A stretch of DNA of 64,000 bases. Source: a virus. How positions within the stretch are numbered: the stretch's first letter is position 1; every line of letters begins with the position of its first letter. The notes beneath the pieces are model-generated. The model made no database searches. It had not been told where the DNA came from and worked only from the letters and a program-made list of their open reading frames with translations. The stretch is taken from IMG/VR virus record IMGVR_UViG_3300025520_000001, positions 64,001-128,000 of that record. One strand, given 5' to 3'. Positions 1 to 4,721 of this stretch are shown in pieces. Both the position numbers and the translations under genes were made by a program.

Positions 1-47
1 TGGACGATGTTCGGGTTGCGGGAAGCGAGGAAGAGGATGAGCATCAT
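1..47 (-). CDS. 5' end of an unidentified minus-strand gene (partial)
   Basis: Reading leftward from an ATG at 47-45, a frame stays open to the window edge, giving 15 residues beginning MMLILFLASRNP. An AAGGAG ribosome binding site lies at 60-55, about 7 nt before the ATG; the next ATG (44-42) is a possible alternative. The hydrophobic N terminus could be a signal or membrane segment, but too little is visible to assign a function. It shares strand and GC-rich character with the gene at 135-599. Confidence 0.5.
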   Translation of the reverse strand, partial: MMLILFLASRNPNIV

Positions 48-134
48 GTTCGTTCTCCTTGAGTTGGTCTCGTCAGTTGGGACATTATCCCAAGACAGCG
101 AGGAGGATTTCTCCTCCCCACTGTTTCGACCTTA

Positions 135-599
135 TTACTTCACCAGCGCCCGGAGGTGAGCCGGCAGAGCGTCGACGTTCAGCTCGACCTTCGGCTTCAG
201 CTCCTCGAGACGCTTGTCGATCTCGGCCTGAACCGCAGCCTTCGCGTCGCCATCCGTCACCATCGTCAGGAGGACCTTGAGGTTCTTCAGCGTCTCGTCA
301 CCAGCGCCCGTCCGGCTTCCGGGGTTCTTCGCCGTGTACGTCACCCCGCCGTTCATCCGCTTGTCCTTTCGGACCCAGTTGTTCACCAACCCGGGGATGT
401 ACTTCCGGAGGCTGATCTCGTCGTTGCCACCGCTGTTCTTGTTCACGTCACCCCGCTGGAACCCGAGGAGGACGAGGCCGTGGACCTTGTCGCTCTGCTC
501 CTTCGTCCACTGAGTGGTGGACGGGACCGGACCGTCGAGCTTGCCATTGTTGCCGAACACCGCGACCACGCTCATGAACACCAGTTCGCCCTGCGTCAT
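135..599 (-). CDS. Hypothetical protein, 154 aa, GC-rich left-end gene
   Basis: Open frame on the minus strand. I chose the ATG at 599 (MTQGELVFM) over the upstream in-frame ATG at 623 because AGGAGT lies 5-6 nt before 599. The protein is soluble-looking: an N-terminal hydrophobic stretch (LVFMSVVAVFG), a polar middle (residues 40-90) and a charged C-terminal helix rich in E, K and L. I recognise no domain. Codons end mostly in G or C, unlike the small-gene array to the right, so this segment may differ in origin or be selected differently. It is transcribed away from the array, with the control region at 720-900 between them. Confidence 0.7.
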   Translation of the reverse strand: MTQGELVFMSVVAVFGNNGKLDGPVPSTTQWTKEQSDKVHGLVLLGFQRGDVNKNSGGNDEISLRKYIPGLVNNWVRKDKRMNGGVTYTAKNPGSRTGAGDETLKNLKVLLTMVTDGDAKAAVQAEIDKRLEELKPKVELNVDALPAHLRALVK

Positions 600-752
600 T
601 GTGTACTCCTTCGGTTGGTGCATCGTGTGAGAGGATGTCGATTCGGTTTTGGCCTACCCGCTGGCCTCGCCGTCGATAGAGGACTCTAGGTTCGGAGTGG
701 TACTCACCGCATAAACACTCTGGCGGGCGCATTTTCTAAACAATTCCACTCA

Positions 753-821
753 GGAAACATGGTGGGCCACACAATAGTTATTCCTGCCAACCCCGGAACA
801 CAAAGGGCCCACCATGTTTCC
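753..821. repeat. Perfect 16-bp inverted repeat, 37-nt spacer
   Basis: Positions 753-768 (GGAAACATGGTGGGCC) are the exact reverse complement of 806-821. As RNA on either strand this would form a 16-bp stem with a 37-nt loop. No T-run follows either arm, so a simple intrinsic terminator is unlikely. It lies in the non-coding gap between the minus-strand left-end genes and the plus-strand array. Possible roles are a binding site for a dimeric protein, a boundary element or part of an origin; the sequence does not decide between them. Confidence 0.85.
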
Positions 822-836
822 CTATTAGGTAAACAC

Positions 837-866
837 AGGTACTAGTACCTTCGGGTACCGGTACCC
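837..866. promoter_or_regulatory. Tandem dyad operator, two copies of GGTAC-NN-GTACC
   Basis: Two perfect 14-bp palindromes lie side by side at 837-850 and 853-866. Both contain the core GGTAC-NN-GTACC (838-849 and 854-865), offset by 16 bp. The second overlaps the position where a -35 element of the 885-890 promoter would be (862-867). Two identical dyads over a promoter are the usual arrangement for a dimeric repressor or activator. I see no other copy of the 12-bp core in the window. The protein that would bind is not identified. Confidence 0.7.
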
Positions 867-884
867 CGAAATTTACAGGTTGCG

Positions 885-890
885 TATAAT
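885..890 (+). promoter_or_regulatory. -10 box (TATAAT) of the small-gene array promoter
   Basis: A consensus TATAAT with no TTGACA-like -35; the -35 position is covered by the second GGTAC dyad. Transcription would start near 897, about 5 nt before the ATG of the first array ORF at 902. Confidence 0.55.
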
Positions 891-901
891 AGAGATGTCA
901 A

Positions 902-979
902 ATGAATCAATACTATTACACAGCGGCCCTACTCATAGTTATTCACAAGTTGGGCCTCATATCCATCTACCCGTACTGA
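902..979 (+). CDS. Array microprotein 1 (25 aa)
   Basis: This 25-codon ORF is very short but carries the motif shared by the whole array: ALLIVIHKLGLIS, a hydrophobic helix ending in KLxLIS. It lacks the second, basic helix present in most relatives, so it may be a truncated member. The start ATG at 902 is 11 nt after the TATAAT box. An overlapping frame from ATG 895 is longer but has no motif. Function unknown. Confidence 0.5.
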   Translation: MNQYYYTAALLIVIHKLGLISIYPY

Positions 980-985
980 GCCACA

Positions 986-1171
986 ATGATCGAACACAAT
1001 CGACTAGCTGCTCTCCTCATGATCGCGCGCAAATTGAACCTAATCACGCGGCCCGCCTTCGTTCACTCGCTAAGCCAATTCACTAATCGCTTCTTCATAT
1101 CAGGTGGCATATCACCTATCCTGGGACGCTCGCGCCCAGTACGCACGAGTACAAATCCTCCCCTCGTATAA
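986..1171 (+). CDS. Array microprotein 2 (61 aa)
   Basis: The ATG is 6 nt after the stop of microprotein 1. Residues 7-22 carry the array motif (LAALLMIARKLNLITR). A second amphipathic segment with aromatic residues follows (SLSQFTNRFF), then a proline- and arginine-rich tail. The relationship to neighbouring ORFs rests on the motif and on architecture; overall identity is low. No membrane segment of full length and no catalytic motif are visible. Function unknown. Confidence 0.6.
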   Translation: MIEHNRLAALLMIARKLNLITRPAFVHSLSQFTNRFFISGGISPILGRSRPVRTSTNPPLV

Positions 1172-1179
1172 TAAAAGGA

Positions 1180-1314
1180 ATGATGAAATTCGACTCTTAC
1201 CTCTCACTCGTGAGCGTCATAAGCCAACTGGGCCTTGTATCGCAAGATGCCAAGCAAGCTGCACTCCTGAAGCTCATCGTGAGAGAATGGGCGGAACGGA
1301 ACGGAAATGGTTAG
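1180..1314 (+). CDS. Array microprotein 3 (44 aa)
   Basis: Starts at ATG 1180 (or the next codon, ATG 1183). A TATAAT at 1167-1172 ends 7 nt before the ATG, so this ORF may have its own promoter giving an almost leaderless message; AAAAGGA in the spacer could also act as a weak ribosome site. The motif is LSLVSVISQLGLVS, followed by a predicted helix (AALLKLIVREWAERN). It overlaps the next ORF by 8 nt if that starts at 1307. Function unknown. Confidence 0.6.
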   Translation: MMKFDSYLSLVSVISQLGLVSQDAKQAALLKLIVREWAERNGNG

Positions 1315-1540
1315 CAGCGCGGGAGCGGGTAGGAGTTCGTATGACAACCACACGAGGGTTTTGATGGATGCAATATTTCAAGAGGTGGAACTATCAACTA
1401 AGTTCCTGTGGTTCCTGTGGAAGCTGCGGCTCGTTATCACAGCGGACTCGTATGAGGCCACCAGACGGGCCATGAATCAGCGATACTATCTAAAGAGGGC
1501 CGAGATCGACAAGCGCAGGTTTCGTGGGGTAAGCATATGA
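1307..1540 (+). CDS. Array microprotein 4 (77 aa, or 58 aa from 1364)
   Basis: Two starts are possible. ATG 1307 overlaps the previous stop by 8 nt (ATGGTTAG), the same geometry as the 2192 junction. ATG 1364 has AGGG just upstream and overlaps the stop of a 7-codon leader frame (1341-1364, itself preceded by AGGAG), which suggests coupling. The array motif is FLWFLWKLRLVITA, followed by a long basic helix with Tyr and Arg (RYYLKRAEIDKRRF). Function unknown. Confidence 0.6.
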   Translation: MVSSAGAGRSSYDNHTRVLMDAIFQEVELSTKFLWFLWKLRLVITADSYEATRRAMNQRYYLKRAEIDKRRFRGVSI

Positions 1541-1749
1541 TACAAAAAGACACTAAGCACGTTATGCAAGAAGACACTTGGGATGTTAATGATCCGCTCG
1601 CTATCAAGTTGATTGACTCGTGTTATTTCTTATTGGACACGATGCGCTCCCTGCAACTCATCACCTTTAACCCATTTTATCGTCTTGACTATATGGAGTA
1701 CGACAGCCTTGTGTACAGGCTACGGTGGCGCTATTATGACCATAAATGA
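1537..1749 (+). CDS. Array microprotein 5 (70 aa)
   Basis: Start and previous stop overlap as ATGA (1537-1540). The motif is CYFLLDTMRSLQLITF, very close to those of microproteins 7 and 8 (LIDTMRALNLI, LIDMMRALNLA), and is the clearest evidence that the array arose by duplication. The second helix is aromatic and basic (LVYRLRWRYYDHK). An acidic N-terminal extension of about 25 residues precedes the motif. Function unknown. Confidence 0.7.
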   Translation: MIQKDTKHVMQEDTWDVNDPLAIKLIDSCYFLLDTMRSLQLITFNPFYRLDYMEYDSLVYRLRWRYYDHK

Positions 1750-1900
1750 AAGAGCGGGGTATGCGTGCTATATATTCTTTGAGATATTGGGCGACTTAAA
1801 CCTGTGCCGCCACGGGCCGCATTGGAACCCATGGGAAGAGGAAGAAGTTGTTGCGAGGTTCTTTATGCTAGCAGAGGAGTACAACCATGATTTCCCCTGA
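1736..1900 (+). CDS. Array microprotein 6 (54 aa)
   Basis: ATG 1736 overlaps the previous gene by 14 nt, so translation is probably coupled. The motif is CYIFFEILGDLNLCRHG; position R/K of the consensus is Gly-Asp here. The second helix is acidic then hydrophobic (EEEEVVARFFMLAEEY), unlike the basic second helix of most members. The frame is also open far upstream, but that part overlaps microprotein 5 and is not needed. Function unknown. Confidence 0.65.
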   Translation: MTINERAGYACYIFFEILGDLNLCRHGPHWNPWEEEEVVARFFMLAEEYNHDFP

Positions 1901-2072
1901 TTACTGGTCAGCTGACGAACACGAATATATAGAGTTGTATTGGTACAGGCTAATCGACACGATGCGTGCGCTTAACCTCATCTCTGACCACACACATACC
2001 TTGGTAGGCGGAATAAGCGGAATGGGAGTGTGGGATATCATGTGGAGATATAAAAGTGAAAGACCATTATGA
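1887..2072 (+). CDS. Array microprotein 7 (61 aa)
   Basis: Overlaps the previous gene by 14 nt. The motif is WYRLIDTMRALNLISD, the best consensus example, preceded by an acidic, aromatic N terminus (DEHEYIELYW). A glycine-rich linker leads to a short helix ending in WRYKSERPL. No catalytic residues or metal ligands are visible. Function unknown. Confidence 0.7.
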   Translation: MISPDYWSADEHEYIELYWYRLIDTMRALNLISDHTHTLVGGISGMGVWDIMWRYKSERPL

Positions 2073-2199
2073 AGGGGCCAACCTGTGCCACTTCTTGATA
2101 GATATGATGCGGGCACTCAACCTCGCCAAGATCAACCCGGCCGCGGACCTTGCTACGTATTTTAGACTGGCGAGGCGTCTCAAGGAAGAATATGTATAG
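2056..2199 (+). CDS. Array microprotein 8 (47 aa, GTG start)
   Basis: I infer a GTG start at 2056: GGAG lies 8 nt upstream (2044-2047) and the start overlaps the previous gene by 17 nt. The motif is CHFLIDMMRALNLAKI, nearly identical to microproteins 5 and 7, followed by the helix LATYFRLARRLKEEYV. It is one of the most compact members and shows the basic two-helix plan with little else. It is easily missed by gene callers because of its length and start codon. Confidence 0.65.
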   Translation: MKDHYEGANLCHFLIDMMRALNLAKINPAADLATYFRLARRLKEEYV

Positions 2200-2416
2200 A
2201 GCGTACAAGTACGTTAAGCAGGGCATAGCCAATACTCATGCCTACAACCTGTTTTTGAGCTTCGAAGAGATTTGCCACAGATTAGGTCTGTGGCCCCACA
2301 GCATTGGCTGGTGGTCTTGTTCGACTGGTTTTAAGCGGCTCACCAAGAACATGCCCACCAGAGCCACTCAGGCAACTAGGCGCAGAGGGGCCGCGACCTC
2401 TCGGGAGCCGATTTAA
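2192..2416 (+). CDS. Array microprotein 9 (74 aa)
   Basis: ATG 2192 overlaps the previous stop by 8 nt (ATGTATAG) and has AAGGAA 4 nt upstream. The motif is LFLSFEEICHRLGLWP. The rest differs from other members: a Trp-rich turn (IGWWSC) and a long Arg/Thr-rich tail (residues 50-74) with no predicted second hydrophobic helix. It is the last gene before a 162-nt AT-rich gap, so it may end a transcription unit. Confidence 0.6.
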   Translation: MYRAYKYVKQGIANTHAYNLFLSFEEICHRLGLWPHSIGWWSCSTGFKRLTKNMPTRATQATRRRGAATSREPI

Positions 2417-2578
2417 AATACGCGTAGTGTGTATCATCTGCCAACTTAATAAAATAAGCTAAGTGTTTTAATTCTGTAAACGAAATTGATGTTTTTAAAA
2501 AATGTGAAGGTATCGATTAACCAAACATATTGAATAACGCCCTGAGTTATAATAGTTATATAGTCCGGGGCGCGCACG
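2417..2578 (+). promoter_or_regulatory. AT-rich gap within the array with a TATAAT box
   Basis: A 162-nt stretch, clearly more AT-rich than its left neighbours, with no convincing ORF. TATAAT lies at 2548-2553, 25 nt before the next ATG, and probably starts a second transcription unit of the array. A 14-codon frame from an ATG near 2489 is possible but unsupported. No terminator hairpin is obvious. Confidence 0.4.
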
Positions 2579-2782
2579 ATGGTACCAAATGGTCACACAG
2601 CCACTTACGTTTTCTTCACGAGTATTATAAAACTAGGCTTATGCGACCCCCAAGTTGGACTGGTTCGCTCAGTGGATCATTTCTTATATCGATGGGGACA
2701 AAAGATTGGATATAGTTATGAGCACAGAGAGCGAAGACGAAAGCAAGACAGGAAGATTCGCCGCCAAACTAAAAAGACATAA
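2579..2782 (+). CDS. Array microprotein 10 (67 aa)
   Basis: Starts at ATG 2579; an in-frame stop lies a few codons upstream. The motif is YVFFTSIIKLGLCDPQ, followed by the helix SVDHFLYRWGQKIGY and a very basic tail (RERRRKQDRKIRRQ). The last 65 nt overlap microprotein 11 in another frame, so the basic tail may be partly a consequence of that overlap. An alternative overlapping frame from 2530 lacks the motif and was not chosen. Function unknown. Confidence 0.55.
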   Translation: MVPNGHTATYVFFTSIIKLGLCDPQVGLVRSVDHFLYRWGQKIGYSYEHRERRRKQDRKIRRQTKKT

Positions 2783-2891
2783 GGCAACTTTCCGTTTCTT
2801 TGATGTCCTTCTCAGGTTAAAACTACGCGGCACTCCTACTAAGCGCCTTGATTTCTGGCGCCTCATCCGTACCTTCCTTGAGATAAAGTAA
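2718..2891 (+). CDS. Array microprotein 11 (57 aa)
   Basis: ATG 2718 lies inside the end of microprotein 10. The acidic N terminus (MSTESEDESK) is followed by a basic stretch, the motif FRFFDVLLRLKLRGTP, and a C-terminal helix (LDFWRLIRTFLEIK). This is a clear example of the helix-LxL-helix plan. It ends 2 nt before the next ORF. Function unknown. Confidence 0.65.
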   Translation: MSTESEDESKTGRFAAKLKRHKATFRFFDVLLRLKLRGTPTKRLDFWRLIRTFLEIK

Positions 2892-2893
2892 TT

Positions 2894-3043
2894 ATGCCAT
2901 CTAATTGGGCTTTAAAGTACGCTACGTACGAATTTATGTTCATGTTGATTAAACTGAAACTATCCAGGTATAGTCCGCCGAGTAGAAACGTAGAGGCGCT
3001 TATTAGGCGTCACAAGTCTCGTTACAGCACATCAATCGATTGA
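2894..3043 (+). CDS. Array microprotein 12 (49 aa)
   Basis: ATG 2894 is 2 nt after the previous stop, with GAG about 12 nt upstream as a weak ribosome site. The motif is YEFMFMLIKLKLSRYSP, followed by a basic helix (NVEALIRRHKSRY). It fits the array plan in length, motif position and second helix. Function unknown. Confidence 0.6.
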   Translation: MPSNWALKYATYEFMFMLIKLKLSRYSPPSRNVEALIRRHKSRYSTSID

Positions 3044-3067
3044 TGTTGGGCTTACAGCACTACTTGA

Positions 3068-3073
3068 TATAAT
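3068..3073 (+). promoter_or_regulatory. -10 box (TATAAT) between array members
   Basis: TATAAT between microproteins 12 and 13, with no consensus -35. Transcription would start near 3080, upstream of the tiny frame at 3101 and of microprotein 13. It suggests the array is read from several internal promoters as well as the one at 885. Confidence 0.4.
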
Positions 3074-3100
3074 AGAGTAGCAACTCAAGCCGGACTCAAT

Positions 3101-3160
3101 ATGAGAAATTTTCGGTCTAAACAAATAAGAATATACAAGGAGGACTTGCACTTTTGTTAG
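3101..3160 (+). CDS. Possible 19-codon ORF (leader peptide or chance)
   Basis: ATG 3101 to TAG 3160 encodes 19 residues, rich in basic residues at first and ending in LHFC. It lacks the array motif. It lies between a TATAAT box (3068-3073) and microprotein 13. It could be a leader peptide, a decayed array member or chance. Confidence 0.2.
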   Translation: MRNFRSKQIRIYKEDLHFC

Positions 3161-3191
3161 TGGTCGTTTTTCTCACGTAAAGGAGTCTACC

Positions 3192-3353
3192 TTGGAACCA
3201 AAATACAACGGCGAACCAGATAGTGTAACAGCAGGCGTCAGAGCAATTCTGCATTTCCTGCTTCTTGAGAATAAGATCATAGGGCAAGTTCGATATCAAG
3301 ATTTTGAAGACAAGGATGGCTTTTCAAAATACATGGTCATGTATTTCAAGTAG
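3192..3353 (+). CDS. Array microprotein 13 (53 aa, TTG start)
   Basis: I infer a TTG start at 3192 because AGGAG (3181-3185) is correctly spaced; no ATG is available before the motif. The motif region AILHFLLLENKIIGQV is a weak match to the array consensus: the helix and position are right, but xLxL is replaced by NKII. The C-terminal helix (FSKYMVMYFK) fits the plan. Membership is less certain than for the others. Confidence 0.5.
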   Translation: MEPKYNGEPDSVTAGVRAILHFLLLENKIIGQVRYQDFEDKDGFSKYMVMYFK

Positions 3354-3362
3354 AATAAACAT

Positions 3363-3548
3363 GTGGAATACAACAAAGACTTTCTAGAAGTCGAAAACTC
3401 GTTTGTTTACTTATTAATACTCTTGCAACAGCTTCGTCTGTCACAAAAAGTCACCGACATGCTTTTGCTGCATACGACTGACGTTCAGCAGTTTATGCAG
3501 CGTAACAGACGACTATTGAGGAAACCGAGTGGGATCTTAATCCTCTGA
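3363..3548 (+). CDS. Array microprotein 14 (61 aa, leaderless GTG start)
   Basis: The GTG start at 3363 lies exactly 6 nt after TAGAAT (3351-3356), which overlaps the stop of microprotein 13, so the message may be leaderless. The motif is VYLLILLQQLRLSQKV, followed by a basic helix (VQQFMQRNRRLLRK). The gene converges with the minus-strand gene ending at 3537, overlapping it by 12 nt, and closes the array. Function unknown. Confidence 0.6.
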   Translation: MEYNKDFLEVENSFVYLLILLQQLRLSQKVTDMLLLHTTDVQQFMQRNRRLLRKPSGILIL

Positions 3549-3791
3549 CAGAGCTTCTTCCATTTGTATGCGAAAAAGTTCTTCAGCAGCAGCGTCCTCG
3601 TATTTCTCTAAGACTTCCTCAACGGTCATGTCGTCGCGTATATTAAGGTAGTCCATGCAGTTCACTCGACGTCCTTCCTTCTGCTTGTTCCCAAGTGGAC
3701 AGCGTTTGCATATGGCCGGCTTGGCAAAATCCTCACAGTCGCCGTGCCTGTCAATGATTTCCTGCAAAATCTCTACTTTATCTTCCATCAT
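3537..3791 (-). CDS. Small Cys-containing protein, 84 aa, leaderless minus-strand gene
   Basis: Starts at ATG 3791 (or 3788). On the minus strand TATAAT (3803-3798) is followed by 6 nt and then ATG, so a normal transcription start falls on the start codon. Residues 18-46 hold four cysteines (C, then CKRC, then C) which could bind a metal; the C-terminal half is an acidic helix. Its divergent partner at 3853 has the same promoter geometry. It is the only minus-strand gene between 600 and 36950. Function unknown. Confidence 0.7.
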   Translation of the reverse strand: MMEDKVEILQEIIDRHGDCEDFAKPAICKRCPLGNKQKEGRRVNCMDYLNIRDDMTVEEVLEKYEDAAAEELFRIQMEEALSED

Positions 3792-3797
3792 ATAATG

Positions 3798-3803
3798 ATT
3801 ATA
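3798..3803 (-). promoter_or_regulatory. Leaderless-type -10 box for the minus-strand gene at 3791
   Basis: TATAAT read on the minus strand, then CATTAT, then the ATG at 3791-3789. The 6-nt gap puts the expected +1 on the A of ATG. The sequence 17 bp upstream (AGAATC) is not a -35 consensus. Confidence 0.65.
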
Positions 3804-3840
3804 CTGACTGCCTGCACTAAGATTCTAGGCAAGCCTGTTG

Positions 3841-3846
3841 TATAAT
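3841..3846 (+). promoter_or_regulatory. Leaderless-type -10 box for the virion gene at 3853
   Basis: TATAAT, then TCAACT, then ATG at 3853. Spacing is again exactly 6 nt, and no Shine-Dalgarno sequence or -35 is visible. With the divergent box at 3798-3803 it forms a 38-bp bidirectional promoter region. Confidence 0.65.
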
Positions 3847-3852
3847 TCAACT

Positions 3853-4659
3853 ATGCCACAAGATAAGCCGTCGAGAGTATACCCAACTAAATCACCTACT
3901 AGTGTTCCGTCACCTATGCCGCCGGATATCCCAGATCCTAGCATTTACGGCATTAGCTTTGATCAACTGCTCAATAACCGTGGCATCCGAATGCTCCACA
4001 GTAAGGCTGTCCCCTGTCCGAACATTAAAACTGTAGATGATAGTGCCCATGTACCCAACTGCACGTTCTGTGACAATAATGGGTTCATTCACTATGATGA
4101 AAAGGAGATCTGGGCAACTTTCGGAGGCAATTCTATTCAAAAAACTTTTGAAGCTCACGGCGTTTGGGAAGTCGGAATGGCTACTGTAACGGCTCCCACC
4201 GAATATCCAGATGGAACCGAAGCTGATTTTAATACCTTCGATCGCCTCCGAATTCCTGATTTTACAGTCCGAATGTGGGAGATTAAGGAATATGAGCCGA
4301 GACCTGGCAATATTCAGACTCTACGATATCCTGTGCAGAAGGTTGACTATGCTACAGCGATTGTGGACAATGTTCAAGTGTTTTATAGGGTTGACGAAGA
4401 TTTCACTGTCGACACAAGTGGAAATATCGTATGGATCGAGGGAAGACAGCCCGCATACGATTCCTCAACTAACCATGGTCAACCAATCACATGGGCTTTT
4501 TATGCCGAACCTGTGTATTATGTGGTTCAGACATTGCGTGAACTTAGAATCACTCAAGAGTTGATTGCAGGTGAAAAAACCGCAATACGCTTACCGCAGA
4601 GTATCCTAGTTAAACGTGACTTCCTGCCTAATAGGACTGAAACGATTGTGAATCCGTAA
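3853..4659 (+). CDS. Probable virion neck/connector protein, 268 aa
   Basis: Start chosen at ATG 3853, 6 nt after TATAAT; a longer frame from 3838 would start inside the promoter. The N terminus is proline- and serine-rich. Around residues 55-77 there is a Cys cluster (CPN, then CTFCDNNGF) resembling a zinc knuckle. The remainder is mixed beta with few charged clusters, as in head-tail connector proteins. It is the first gene of a run leading into sheath and tube genes, which suggests a neck or connector role. I do not recognise a named family. Confidence 0.55.
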   Translation: MPQDKPSRVYPTKSPTSVPSPMPPDIPDPSIYGISFDQLLNNRGIRMLHSKAVPCPNIKTVDDSAHVPNCTFCDNNGFIHYDEKEIWATFGGNSIQKTFEAHGVWEVGMATVTAPTEYPDGTEADFNTFDRLRIPDFTVRMWEIKEYEPRPGNIQTLRYPVQKVDYATAIVDNVQVFYRVDEDFTVDTSGNIVWIEGRQPAYDSSTNHGQPITWAFYAEPVYYVVQTLRELRITQELIAGEKTAIRLPQSILVKRDFLPNRTETIVNP

Positions 4660-4684
4660 TCAGTTATTAGCTTATATTTTAAGT

Positions 4685-4690
4685 TATAAT
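4685..4690 (+). promoter_or_regulatory. -10 box (TATAAT) with SD-containing leader
   Basis: TATAAT 31 nt before the ATG at 4722. The expected transcript has a leader of about 25 nt with TAGGGG as ribosome site, in contrast to the leaderless promoters nearby. Confidence 0.5.
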
Positions 4691-4721
4691 GTATTTCTAA
4701 ACACTTTTGTAGGGGTTAACT

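Noticed and set aside
102-117. GGAGGA/TCCTCC hairpin downstream of the gene at 135-599
   Set aside because: The stem is short and no T-run follows on the minus strand, so I do not call it a terminator.
448-732. Minus-strand frame of 94 codons starting MRPPECLCG
   Set aside because: It overlaps the better-supported gene at 135-599 over most of its length, is Arg/Gly/Pro-rich as expected of a shadow frame in GC-rich DNA, and has no ribosome site at its start.
895-1086. Longer frame beginning MSNESILLHSG near the array promoter
   Set aside because: It overlaps microproteins 1 and 2, which carry the array motif, and shows no motif or repeat of its own.
2530-2715. 61-codon frame overlapping microprotein 10
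   Set aside because: It lacks the array motif; the frame from 2579 carries it and ends in the expected second helix.
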